NCBI GenBank assembly: GCA_964459385.1
Contig: CAYWLG010000005.1
Span: forward strand, 204,247 to 268,246
Origin: UBA6107 sp964459385
Lineage (GTDB): Bacteria > Chloroflexota > Anaerolineae > Anaerolineales > Anaerolineaceae
DNA: 64,000 nucleotides
Direction: 5' to 3'
The notes under the pieces were generated by a model. The model did no database searches. It was not told where the DNA came from and worked only from the letters and a program-made list of their open reading frames with translations. The translations under genes were made by a program, and so were the position numbers. This document shows, piece by piece, positions 37,914 through 46,702 of the stretch; the first letter of the stretch is position 1, and each line of letters begins with the position of its first letter.

Positions 37914-39782
37914 CTACTGAGATTCACTAGCACTTAGGGAACAGCGAAAACCTATGTTGCTGCTCGCACTCGAAGGACTATCTTTGCTCCGGTAAGCAGA
38001 GCGAATGTTGTAAATATAGTTTGTCCATGATCCACCACGCAGAACATGAAATTCTCCTAAAGTTGACCCTATAGGATTGGATTGGCTTTGGCTATAATAA
38101 ATTCTGTTGTAATACCAGTCCGCCACCCATTCCCATACGTTACCCGCCATATCCTTCACCTTATATGGGCTGTCCCCAAACGGGTAATTACCCGCTTCGG
38201 TTGTATCCCCTACAATACTGTTGTAATTTGTCAGAAAAGAATCAGGAGAGTTATTTCCCCATGGGTAAACTTGCCCATCTGTTCCTCGGGCTGCTTTTTC
38301 CCATTGAGCTTCGCTGGGTAATTGACGGCCTGCCCACTTGCAATAAGCCTGCGCCTGATCCCAGTCCACATAAATTACCGGGTAATCGTAGTAAGTAAAA
38401 TTTCCATAGTAAAAACTTCGCGTGTTTGAGGAATTATTTGACGGAGGTGTACAAGCTCCTTCATTTACACATAGTTCATACATCCCATTAGTTACCTCTG
38501 TCTGATCGATCCAGTAGGCATCCAAGTACACCGTGTGCTGAGGATGCTCGTCATCTTCTCCTACCGCGTCAGGCGAACCCATGAGGAAGTCACCAGAAGG
38601 CACATAGACCATCGTCATATTGTCAATTGAAGAGACCCGAGTTGAACCAATATCTAGAATTGGAGTAGCGGTGGGAGCTTTTATAATGATCGGGGTTTGC
38701 GTAACAACTGCCATCGGCGCAGCAGTAGGTACTGTCTCAGGAGTAAACCAGCCACTAGCCACACCGATCATCAGAATTACAGATGCAATTCCAGTCAATC
38801 CAACTGCCAATCCTACCAAAGCAAAATGCCAAGTCTTTGGTTTTATTTCTTGTGGAAGCGGTATGTACTGAGGGTAAGTGACAGGATTTGGTGTTTTCAC
38901 CTCTTCGGGTCTACCCAATATAGATTCTGCATTAGGCTCCTTTATTATTAGGGAGGAAATTGGCATCGCCTTGCCTTCCTCCAGTCTTATTGCTACGAAG
39001 GCCTTGTTCAATTCAGTGGCCATCTGGTAACGGTCTTCAGGATTCTTCTCCAGAGCCTTCTCAAGTACCGTCCGTACTTTTTCGGGAAGTTCATCTGAAA
39101 TCAGTGGCCCCACCATCAAATGTTGGGTAATTATTTCATCCGGCGTATTCCCATCAAAAAGCACTTTCCCGGTCAGCATCTCATAAAACACACAGCCTAA
39201 TGAATATACGTCCGTGGCCGGGCTCGCAGGCGGTTTACCTCTCCATAGCTCGGGCGCCCGATAGGCCGGTGTGCCTGCTCCTACACCACTATTTTCTCCC
39301 GATGAGCTTGATGCCCGGATCGCCTTCGCCAACCCAAAATCTCCCAATACGGCATGACCATCACTATCGAATAGTATATTCGCGGGTTTGATATCTCGAT
39401 GTACCAATCCTTTTTTGTGTGCCACTTCCAACCCGACACAGATTTCACCCATGATCTTTACGGCTTCATCAAAGGGAAGTGCCCCTTCTTTTTCCAGCCG
39501 TTCTTTGAGTGAACCACCTGAAAGGTATTTCATGGCGATAAACACCCGTCCGTCAACCTCACCCATCTCGTAGATCGTAACGATGCTTGGACTATCTAAA
39601 GACGCCACCATCCTGGCTTCATTGCGAAATCGCTCCAGAAAATCAGGCTCAGTGGTTAGCTGCGGGTGCAGCACCTTCAAGGCCACCTCGCGTACCAGAG
39701 TGGTATCGATGGCCCGGTACACCGTGCCAAAGCCACCTTTCCCTAGTTGTTCATGAAGTTCGTATTTGCCAAGTTGGGTCAT
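37914..39782 (-). CDS. Transmembrane Ser/Thr kinase with extracytoplasmic FGE-fold domain
   Basis: The 622-residue receptor-like protein has a kinase at 1-265, a membrane segment near 310-335 (FALVGLAVGLTGIASVILMI) and an FGE domain at about 390-620. Residues about 37-226 are encoded by DNA identical to the kinase gene at 25761-27638, whereas the intracellular linker and FGE domain differ, so this gene looks like a mosaic. The leader (AAAGTGAGATAAGTT) resembles that of the kinase-SH3 gene at 60934. It is 120 bp downstream of the ESCRT-like operon and may be read with it. Confidence 0.9.
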   Translation of the reverse strand: MTQLGKYELHEQLGKGGFGTVYRAIDTTLVREVALKVLHPQLTTEPDFLERFRNEARMVASLDSPSIVTIYEMGEVDGRVFIAMKYLSGGSLKERLEKEGALPFDEAVKIMGEICVGLEVAHKKGLVHRDIKPANILFDSDGHAVLGDFGLAKAIRASSSSGENSGVGAGTPAYRAPELWRGKPPASPATDVYSLGCVFYEMLTGKVLFDGNTPDEIITQHLMVGPLISDELPEKVRTVLEKALEKNPEDRYQMATELNKAFVAIRLEEGKAMPISSLIIKEPNAESILGRPEEVKTPNPVTYPQYIPLPQEIKPKTWHFALVGLAVGLTGIASVILMIGVASGWFTPETVPTAAPMAVVTQTPIIIKAPTATPILDIGSTRVSSIDNMTMVYVPSGDFLMGSPDAVGEDDEHPQHTVYLDAYWIDQTEVTNGMYELCVNEGACTPPSNNSSNTRSFYYGNFTYYDYPVIYVDWDQAQAYCKWAGRQLPSEAQWEKAARGTDGQVYPWGNNSPDSFLTNYNSIVGDTTEAGNYPFGDSPYKVKDMAGNVWEWVADWYYNRIYYSQSQSNPIGSTLGEFHVLRGGSWTNYIYNIRSAYRSKDSPSSASSNIGFRCSLSASESQ

Positions 39783-39805
39783 AACTTATCTCACTTTTAT
39801 AATGT

Positions 39806-39900
39806 GGGGGCAAATCCCCTCGCGAAGCACACCCGAAGGGTGCCTAGCCCGCCCCAGAAGTACAGAAATCAGAAGATCAAAATTTAAGTTCATTTCATAT
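39806..39900. repeat. Kinase-intergenic repeat, copy 1
   Basis: It starts with GGGGGCAAATCCCCTCGCGA, then AGCACACCCGAAGGGTGC (CACCC-GAA-GGGTG hairpin), then CAGAAATCAGAAGATCA. Near-identical blocks occur at 57217-57330 and, more divergent, at 60955-61043, each between two kinase-family genes or before an operon start. Confidence 0.7.
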
Positions 39901-39903
39901 CCC

Positions 39904-41850
39904 CTAAGGGGATACGCTGGTACTAAGAGAACAGCGAAAACCAAAGTTAATGAAGCTGAATCCGTCGAAGTTGTTTTTCGTTAGCATAGGATCAAAACCA
40001 GAGCGATTGGCAACACGCAGTTCATATCCAGAATTGTTGTTCCACGAGCCCCCGCGCAAGGAACGGTCAGTTCCTGATGATGGCCCAGTTGGATTCTTAT
40101 TTGTGCTGTTGGCATAATAATTCTCATCATACCAGTCCATCACCCACTCCCACACGTTCCCTGCCATGTCTAGCGCCCCATACGGACTGGCCCCTGCTGA
40201 GTAACTCCCCACTTCAGTTGTATCCCATACATCACCATTGTAATTTGCCAGGGCAGAATCAGGATTCTGATTCCCCCACGGGTAAGTTCTACCATCTGTC
40301 CCACGTGCTGCTTTCTCCCACTGCGCTTCCGTGGGCAGTTCTCTCCCTGCCCAATGGCAATACGCATTCGCCTGATTCCAACTCACACGTATTACCGGGT
40401 AACTATCAAATTCTGAATTCCCATAATATGAGCCATGAGTATTAGAGGAATTATCGGACGGTGCTGCGCAGGCTCCTGCCGTTACACACTTTTCATACAT
40501 CGCATTGGTTACTTCAGTCTGATCGATCCAGTAGGCATCCAGGTACACTGTGTGCTGCGGGTGTTCATCCGGGTCACCCACATCATCCGGCGAGCCCATC
40601 AAGAAATTTCCTTCTGGTACATAAACCATTGTCATACCATCAACAGATGAGATCTGCGTCGAGATGGGCACAGCGGTTGAGCCGGGCAGGCTCGTTTCGG
40701 TAGGTAAGAGGGTAATTTGTGCAGTATATGTCAGGGCTGTTACTACAGAAGTTATAGGGGTGGCTGTTGGGGTTGCGGGAAGACTGAACCAGCCCCTAGC
40801 AGAACCTGCGATAAACACCAATATTGCGATTCCCGCGCCTGCTATCGCACCAATAAGCCAGGGCTTTGGGTTCCTTATTGAAAGGAACGGCTTTTCTACT
40901 AACTTGGGCGGCTGGGGAGGCTTTATTGGAACGGAGGGCAGTTCTTCCACTGCCTCCTGCTCATTCCTTTTTGTCAGTAGATTTGATTCTTTACACGTGG
41001 AGGACTCTTTCGACGCGGGTGTTTCCTGAGGTTTGGTTTCTTTCCTTTCCAGTGCCTTGAGTTTGGAGGTAAACTCACTTATGGTCTTGTAGCGATCCGC
41101 TGGCTCCATGGCTAAGGTCCGCAACAACACCGTCTTCGTTTGCGCTGGCAGCATTTCGTCAAGCTGTGGCCCATCCAGCACATGTTTTGTCATCATATCA
41201 GCAGGACTATCGCCCTCGAACAATATCTTGCCAGTGAGCATCTCGTAAAAGATGCAGCCCGTGCTGTAGATATCGGATGCGGGTGAGGCTGGTCTTCCGC
41301 GCCAAATTTCTGGCGCCATGTAGGCAGGTGTACCCAGCATGATTCCAGATGAGCTCAAGCTGGTGCTGCTTTCCTCAGACAATGATTTGGCAAAGCCCAG
41401 GTCAGCTACCCTCACCGAGCCATCCTCATCGAAAAGAATATTACGCGGTTTGAGATCGCGGTGAATAATGCCTCGTTCATGAGCATAATCCACTCCCCGA
41501 CCTGCCTGTTCGAGAATATTTATCGCCGTTTTTTCATCCCAAGGGCCATTTTGATCGATCCGATCCTTCAGCGAGCCACCCGGCATGTACTTCATGACCA
41601 GGAAGAATCGACCGTTGTCTTCGCCAAAATCCACCACCGGTACAAGATTGGGATGATCCAGTTTGGCGGCTAATTGCGCTTCTTGCTTGAACCTTGCCAG
41701 AAAGATGTTATCTGAAACAAGCAACGGGTGAAGCACCTTCACGGCCCGTTCCACATCCAAAACCGTATCCAGAGCGCGGTACACCGTGCCAAAGCCACCT
41801 TTGCCAATTTCAGCCAGGATCTTATATTTCCCAATGAAAATATCTGCCAT
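39904..41850 (-). CDS. Transmembrane Ser/Thr kinase-FGE receptor, last gene of the ESCRT-like operon
   Basis: The 648-residue protein has a kinase domain at about 5-270, in which the usual DFG is DLG (VADLGFAKS), with HRDLKPRNI and APEIW intact. A Pro/Lys-rich linker leads to a membrane segment near 335-355 (IGAIAGAGIAILVFIAG) and an FGE-fold domain at about 400-648. Its variable tail is longer than in the others by about ten residues (KNNFDGFSFINFGFRC). It begins 14 bp after the VWA gene, so it belongs to the operon of the ESCRT-like proteins and may be its surface sensor. Confidence 0.9.
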   Translation of the reverse strand: MADIFIGKYKILAEIGKGGFGTVYRALDTVLDVERAVKVLHPLLVSDNIFLARFKQEAQLAAKLDHPNLVPVVDFGEDNGRFFLVMKYMPGGSLKDRIDQNGPWDEKTAINILEQAGRGVDYAHERGIIHRDLKPRNILFDEDGSVRVADLGFAKSLSEESSTSLSSSGIMLGTPAYMAPEIWRGRPASPASDIYSTGCIFYEMLTGKILFEGDSPADMMTKHVLDGPQLDEMLPAQTKTVLLRTLAMEPADRYKTISEFTSKLKALERKETKPQETPASKESSTCKESNLLTKRNEQEAVEELPSVPIKPPQPPKLVEKPFLSIRNPKPWLIGAIAGAGIAILVFIAGSARGWFSLPATPTATPITSVVTALTYTAQITLLPTETSLPGSTAVPISTQISSVDGMTMVYVPEGNFLMGSPDDVGDPDEHPQHTVYLDAYWIDQTEVTNAMYEKCVTAGACAAPSDNSSNTHGSYYGNSEFDSYPVIRVSWNQANAYCHWAGRELPTEAQWEKAARGTDGRTYPWGNQNPDSALANYNGDVWDTTEVGSYSAGASPYGALDMAGNVWEWVMDWYDENYYANSTNKNPTGPSSGTDRSLRGGSWNNNSGYELRVANRSGFDPMLTKNNFDGFSFINFGFRCSLSTSVSP

Positions 41851-41864
41851 TAAAACCCTCTCTT

Positions 41865-43088
41865 TTATTTCCGCGTTTTGATCCTTTGGGTCGAACCGCA
41901 GATCTGGCAGGCACCGGGTTCAGTCAGCACCGCACCGCATTTCCCACATTTTTCGACAAATTCAAGGGCCTTTTTCCGCGAGCGGATCAAGCTGAATACC
42001 GCCCCAGCTAAAACCATGAGAATTAGAAGATCCGCCCAAATATTTTGAAGCAACCAATTGACAAGATTGAAATTACCTGATTCCATCTGGTCATTTTGAA
42101 CAGATTCAGTCACTACGGGGGTAATTTCTGCAGCGGTCGGCTCTGGGGTTGAAGCAAGTGGAATTTGGCCCATTTTCGCTTCGGCAAGCGCCTCACTACC
42201 GGCAGACTCTAGTCTAAATGAAATGTTATGACTCTTGCCATCGGACGGTAAGGAAGATGAATAATTTGCGGTGTAGTCTGTTTTGAGTAAAATGGCCATG
42301 TTATAAAAAAGGTCACTTAGTTCAGATGAACGCGGTGTGGAACGGTAAAAACCACCTGTTTCACTGGTGAGGGATTGCAGATACTTTTCGTCAATATCGC
42401 TGCCCAGGCCTATGGCAAAGATAGGGATGCCCGCCTCTTTGGCAAGAGAGATCCCCGCCTGTGGATCACCTACATTCGCAGGGTCATTCTTGCCATCCGT
42501 AAAGAGCAAAATCGCACGATGCCCCGCTGGCAATGCTGATACCATCTTCACCGCTTTTTCTACCGCGTTGTAAACCTCTGTTCCCCCGCTTGCGGTCAAT
42601 CCTTCGATCAAGTCATAGGCATTGACCAGGTCATTTGAAAAGCCCACCTCTTTTTTAACATTGATACTGGCCGGATCGGTATCAACCTTATCAGAGAACG
42701 CGATCACTGCCGCTTCGTCAGATTTATTCAACCTATCCAAAAATCGGTTGGCGGCATTTTTTGCGTCTGTCAGCGGCTGACCAGCCATGGACCCAGACAC
42801 ATCGAGGACAAGCACCACAGAAAGCTGGGCATCGGTATTGGCTACCAGTGAAACCGGGTGAATTTCTGACAAGTTGTCTTCTTGAATAAATATATTGTCC
42901 GTCGTCAGATCAGTTAACGGTATGCCATTAGAATCCCATGCCGTAAAATTCACTAAAACGGTCGGGAAGTTGGTAGAATCCACAGTCGAGATATTCAAAA
43001 AGATCGGTGAATCTGCAAAGCAAGGAATCACACTAAGAACCAGCAAACAAAGTGTAACGAAAATCGAAAGTATCAGTCGTTTATTCAT
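41865..43088 (-). CDS. Exported VWA-domain protein with membrane anchor and cytoplasmic zinc ribbon
   Basis: I use the ATG at 43088 (GGGGG upstream, 14 bp after the previous stop). The 407-residue protein has a signal peptide (1-25, ending CFA), a beta domain, a von Willebrand A domain at about 90-270 with an intact MIDAS (DVSGS 96-100), one membrane segment near 355-375 and a C-terminal four-cysteine zinc ribbon (CGKCGAVLTEPGACQICG). VWA domains bind protein partners through Mg2+. Its place between SPFH-like and kinase-FGE genes suggests an exterior adhesion or assembly part of the same machine. Confidence 0.88.
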   Translation of the reverse strand: MNKRLILSIFVTLCLLVLSVIPCFADSPIFLNISTVDSTNFPTVLVNFTAWDSNGIPLTDLTTDNIFIQEDNLSEIHPVSLVANTDAQLSVVLVLDVSGSMAGQPLTDAKNAANRFLDRLNKSDEAAVIAFSDKVDTDPASINVKKEVGFSNDLVNAYDLIEGLTASGGTEVYNAVEKAVKMVSALPAGHRAILLFTDGKNDPANVGDPQAGISLAKEAGIPIFAIGLGSDIDEKYLQSLTSETGGFYRSTPRSSELSDLFYNMAILLKTDYTANYSSSLPSDGKSHNISFRLESAGSEALAEAKMGQIPLASTPEPTAAEITPVVTESVQNDQMESGNFNLVNWLLQNIWADLLILMVLAGAVFSLIRSRKKALEFVEKCGKCGAVLTEPGACQICGSTQRIKTRK

Positions 43089-43102
43089 ACGCCCCCATAA
43101 AG

Positions 43103-45151
43103 TTATTTCACATCTTTGAAGACGTTCCCGCAAAATTCGCAGAAACGCGAGTCCACGGCCACTTGTCGCCCACAGGATGGACACGTTTTTGTTTCATAAG
43201 AGTCGGTTACTCCTGACTTGGAAGTTCTTATCACCGAACCGCCCATGGGTCCGCCAATGATGACCGTTCCAGACCCATTAGCGAAACTTGAACTTACGTC
43301 CTTTATGGCATCAATGTTGTGTTGAGACATTTGCTGTAAGCGGTCCATTGCATCTTTCTGGAGATCAAGCAACACTTGCTGGCTGTTCTGATTGCTGGCA
43401 AGTAATTTCTCGTACATTTCGCGCTCACGTTGATCCGCTTTTCCTTCAGCAATCGCACGATACTTTTCTTCAAACACACGGCCAAGTTCCGGCGACTTTT
43501 CGGCAGCCATCGCCAGAATTTGTTCTTCACTCATACCTTTTAACAGTTCTGTACGTTTCAAATCCTGCAGAATTTTCCCCTGTTCAACAGATGATGCCGC
43601 GATCAGTGCCTCGGTGCCTAGAGTGCTTAGTTTATCCAGCCGTTCCAACTCACGCTTATGCTCAGCATCTTGCCGCGCAATTTCCATATCGATATTAGCA
43701 CGCGCCTCAGCCAAACGTCGGTTCATGGCCAGTTCAGCTTCTTGATTTTCGAGAAGCATTTTTTCTTTCTTCAGCTTGATCAAGAGGTCAATATCATCCT
43801 CAGCTTCAGCTTTTTCAAGGTCGTCGTACATTTTTCGACGGCGAATATCTGCCTGCCATTTTTCTTCTTCAATCTGAATAGAAAGACCAGCCCGTTTTCG
43901 CTCCAATTCAAGCCGGAAATCTTGTTCTTGAACAGCAAGTTCCCCTGTTGATTTAATCTCTATCGCACGCAATTGGAATTTTTCATCAACTTCAGTTTTG
44001 GCCAGCAAGAAAGCCCGCGCGCGATCGTGATCTTCTGCCTCTTCACGCCATCCTCGCAGTAAGTCTTCACGATCTTTTTTAGCCAGCAATTTTTCACGGT
44101 CAATACTATCCAGGAATTTTTCAAAATCGGCTTCGCTGCGAACATCGTCCATTTTTGAAGACAAAGCGGCCTGGTGAATACGGCGATTTAATTCGGCCAA
44201 TTTCTCATCTTTTTCAATTTTGGAAGTTCTCTCCGCGAGGTCAAATAGATCGACACTTTTCTGCAACTCGAGAACGTCTTCTTTGCCATTCAACTCAGCA
44301 AGACCTTCTTCGACGATCAGGGAATATTTCCCTTTGATCCCCTTAATTTTGTCGAAGGTCTCAAGATCCATTTCAACAGTTCTCAGAAATACCAGCTTTA
44401 AACCATATTGCGCAAAGGTAATACGTAAGGCCTCTTCTACGGCAAGTTCCAATTCTTTGCGAGTAGACGGATTTTCCACCAATTGTTCAAGGGTATGATC
44501 TTGCAAGTATTTGTTCGCTGTATAGGCGATTTCAGGTTCGATGTAGGCTTTTAGATCGTCTGTTGAATAACGCTCGCGATTACTAAGGGCCGAGACAAGG
44601 AACTTTGAGGCATTTTCGACCTCTACCACTATGCGCATACTGAGACTGATTGGTAACGGGTCGGAGGTAAACCGGTTTTGGATGGGAATTACAATTTCTT
44701 TGGGAGATGTTTCAACAAGCAATGCAGTAACAGTTTTGGGTACTCCAGACAGCCAATTGGCTACCGTCTTTCCAACCGAATCTAGAGTATAAACGCCGGG
44801 GGGCAAGATTTCTTGGGCTGTGCTGTTGCTAACGATCAAAGCCTGTGTGCCAATTTCTACTTCGAGTTTTTTACTCAACAACCCTGGTAGATCAGAGACA
44901 TTTATTTTTATGGCAAAATCATTGTCGCGTCTCGCCCAATGATTGCCGTGTAATTCAGCTTCCTCATTGGCAGCCAGTGGGCGCCCGCACTTTTTACAAA
45001 AAGTGGCGTCATTTGCATTATCAGCCCCACAAACGCTGCATTTCTTACCCGTCCCACCTGCCAGAGGGCTTCCGCACTTGCTGCAATATCTAGCATCAGA
45101 ATTATTCACAAAATCACATACCGTGCATTTCTTACCAAATAGAGGACTCAT
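43103..45151 (-). CDS. Zinc-ribbon/SPFH-like coiled-coil protein
   Basis: The ATG at 45151 (GGAGAG upstream) is preferred over the TTG at 45172. The 682-residue protein has two N-terminal zinc ribbons (CTVCDF..YCSKCG, CSVCGA..FCKKCG, residues 9-58), an SPFH/band-7-like domain at about 75-270 (LPPGVYTLD, beta-rich with VEMDLETFDKIKG at the end), a very long charged coiled coil (about 275-600) and a last zinc ribbon (CPSCGRQVAVDSRFCEFCG). There is no membrane segment. SPFH proteins form large ring or cage scaffolds on membranes; this one could cooperate with the membrane-spanning SPFH-like protein encoded just upstream. Confidence 0.75.
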   Translation of the reverse strand: MSPLFGKKCTVCDFVNNSDARYCSKCGSPLAGGTGKKCSVCGADNANDATFCKKCGRPLAANEEAELHGNHWARRDNDFAIKINVSDLPGLLSKKLEVEIGTQALIVSNSTAQEILPPGVYTLDSVGKTVANWLSGVPKTVTALLVETSPKEIVIPIQNRFTSDPLPISLSMRIVVEVENASKFLVSALSNRERYSTDDLKAYIEPEIAYTANKYLQDHTLEQLVENPSTRKELELAVEEALRITFAQYGLKLVFLRTVEMDLETFDKIKGIKGKYSLIVEEGLAELNGKEDVLELQKSVDLFDLAERTSKIEKDEKLAELNRRIHQAALSSKMDDVRSEADFEKFLDSIDREKLLAKKDREDLLRGWREEAEDHDRARAFLLAKTEVDEKFQLRAIEIKSTGELAVQEQDFRLELERKRAGLSIQIEEEKWQADIRRRKMYDDLEKAEAEDDIDLLIKLKKEKMLLENQEAELAMNRRLAEARANIDMEIARQDAEHKRELERLDKLSTLGTEALIAASSVEQGKILQDLKRTELLKGMSEEQILAMAAEKSPELGRVFEEKYRAIAEGKADQREREMYEKLLASNQNSQQVLLDLQKDAMDRLQQMSQHNIDAIKDVSSSFANGSGTVIIGGPMGGSVIRTSKSGVTDSYETKTCPSCGRQVAVDSRFCEFCGNVFKDVK

Positions 45152-45168
45152 TTTTCTCTCCTTTTTTA

Positions 45169-46689
45169 TCAACTTAACCTAGAGCGATCATAAAAGCTGT
45201 CGTTGAAAACTTGCAATTGATTTTCAATTTTGTTGATGTCTTCGACATTCACATTTGGGATAGCGAATTGAAAAGCTTCGGTCATCAAGCCTAATACCTT
45301 GGATTCTTGCAAAGAAAGTTCTTCCTGATCCAAAAGCCGTTGCCACTCAATATCAGTTACTGTCATCTGGGTCAGGTAAAATGGTTTCGTGTTTGATACA
45401 TCAAGAACTTTTTTTTGTTTTTCCTCCAGTGATTTTTCCAGCTCTTTAATTTTTAATGCAAGTACGGTCTGACCTTCGTCATACAACTTTGCTCTAGAAT
45501 TATTCAAAATTTCACTTACATGCTTCAATTCCATAGCACATTGCTGGCGAACTAGTTTATCCACCTCAGATCTCATCTCCAGCCCAACCAGCTTCCCTGA
45601 GTTAACCCCTGCAAGGCCATTCTTTGCAAGCATGACAGTTTCTTTTTTGTCAACTAGCTTTCTGATGGAATGTAGAAGAAGAGAAATGATCAACCCCCAA
45701 ATGCCGACGAGTGATCCTATGATTTCACCACTCGTGAGATCAAAACCGAAGCGATAGAAAATATAAGTCAGGCCAGAACCGATTAACAATAACAGAATGA
45801 TCCAATTTATTTCCATTCTTTGCCATTTTCGCAATACATTTTGTGTCTTATCATCCGCCTCATCAATCCCTTTGTTTGAAAGAGCCGTGAGCATCCAGTG
45901 CTGTTTTGGACGGTTTTCAAGGCGCTTAACTTGGTGAAAGGCATCTATTACTTCTGAGAGAGGTCGGGGTTTTTGTGCATCCAAACGTACAGAATCTGGG
46001 AAAACTTTTTTGATTACCTCGTTCATTTCAGAACGAGTCGTCAGTTCAGCATCATTGGTCAAGGTTTTTAGTGCCTTTTCTTCGATCTCTGAAATCTTGC
46101 TTTCTTCAATTGATCTGTGATCTGACCGCTGAAACACTAAGAATGACATTTCCAGCAATTTCAACCCGAATTGAGGAAATAATGGAGCCACTAGTTGAAT
46201 AATTTCTGTTGAAATATTTTCTACAGGCACTTTTGAAAGAATGTCTTCTCTTTCATACTGTAAAAGCACCTCGCCGATTTTTTTTCGCAATGAGACCGGC
46301 TCCAAGTCAGGAAGTTCCACCAACTCTCCCGCAGGAAATACAATCTTGGAAAAGAACAACGCAGGGGCACTTACCTCAACCAGTAGTATCATACTGACAT
46401 CAATTGGTTCACTATCTCCACAAGGTAAAGCCGAAAACCTTGCCGGAATTTCAAAAGCTCCCAATGGGATATATCCCAATCGAATTTTTGTCCCTTTTTC
46501 AATCCACCGATCAAAAGGGCGAATCACCGGGCGTTTTCCCGAAGGAAAAAGCTCGTATTTATTATCTCTATACAAAATTATCCCTTGTTTCCCATCTGGA
46601 ACATGGAACCATTTTCCGAACCAACCGGAAAGATCCTCAATTGAATAGGCCTTGGCAATAGGTACTTTAGTATTCTTCTCAATTTCCAT
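45169..46689 (-). CDS. Membrane SPFH/band-7-like protein
   Basis: The ATG at 46689 has GGGAG 5-6 nt upstream; the GTG two codons before overlaps that site. The 506-residue protein has an N-terminal domain like SPFH (VPDGKQGIILYRDNKYELF, then FARSALPC-type strands and EREDILSKVPVENISTEII), an acidic linker, two membrane segments (about 295-316 INWIILLLLIGSGLTYIFY and 325-345 IIGSLVGIWGLIISLLL) and a C-terminal coiled coil. Both ends would face the cytoplasm. The order of parts differs from flotillins, where the membrane anchor is N-terminal. Family placement is by eye. Confidence 0.65.
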   Translation of the reverse strand: MEIEKNTKVPIAKAYSIEDLSGWFGKWFHVPDGKQGIILYRDNKYELFPSGKRPVIRPFDRWIEKGTKIRLGYIPLGAFEIPARFSALPCGDSEPIDVSMILLVEVSAPALFFSKIVFPAGELVELPDLEPVSLRKKIGEVLLQYEREDILSKVPVENISTEIIQLVAPLFPQFGLKLLEMSFLVFQRSDHRSIEESKISEIEEKALKTLTNDAELTTRSEMNEVIKKVFPDSVRLDAQKPRPLSEVIDAFHQVKRLENRPKQHWMLTALSNKGIDEADDKTQNVLRKWQRMEINWIILLLLIGSGLTYIFYRFGFDLTSGEIIGSLVGIWGLIISLLLHSIRKLVDKKETVMLAKNGLAGVNSGKLVGLEMRSEVDKLVRQQCAMELKHVSEILNNSRAKLYDEGQTVLALKIKELEKSLEEKQKKVLDVSNTKPFYLTQMTVTDIEWQRLLDQEELSLQESKVLGLMTEAFQFAIPNVNVEDINKIENQLQVFNDSFYDRSRLS

Positions 46690-46702
46690 ATTCACTCCCG
46701 TT

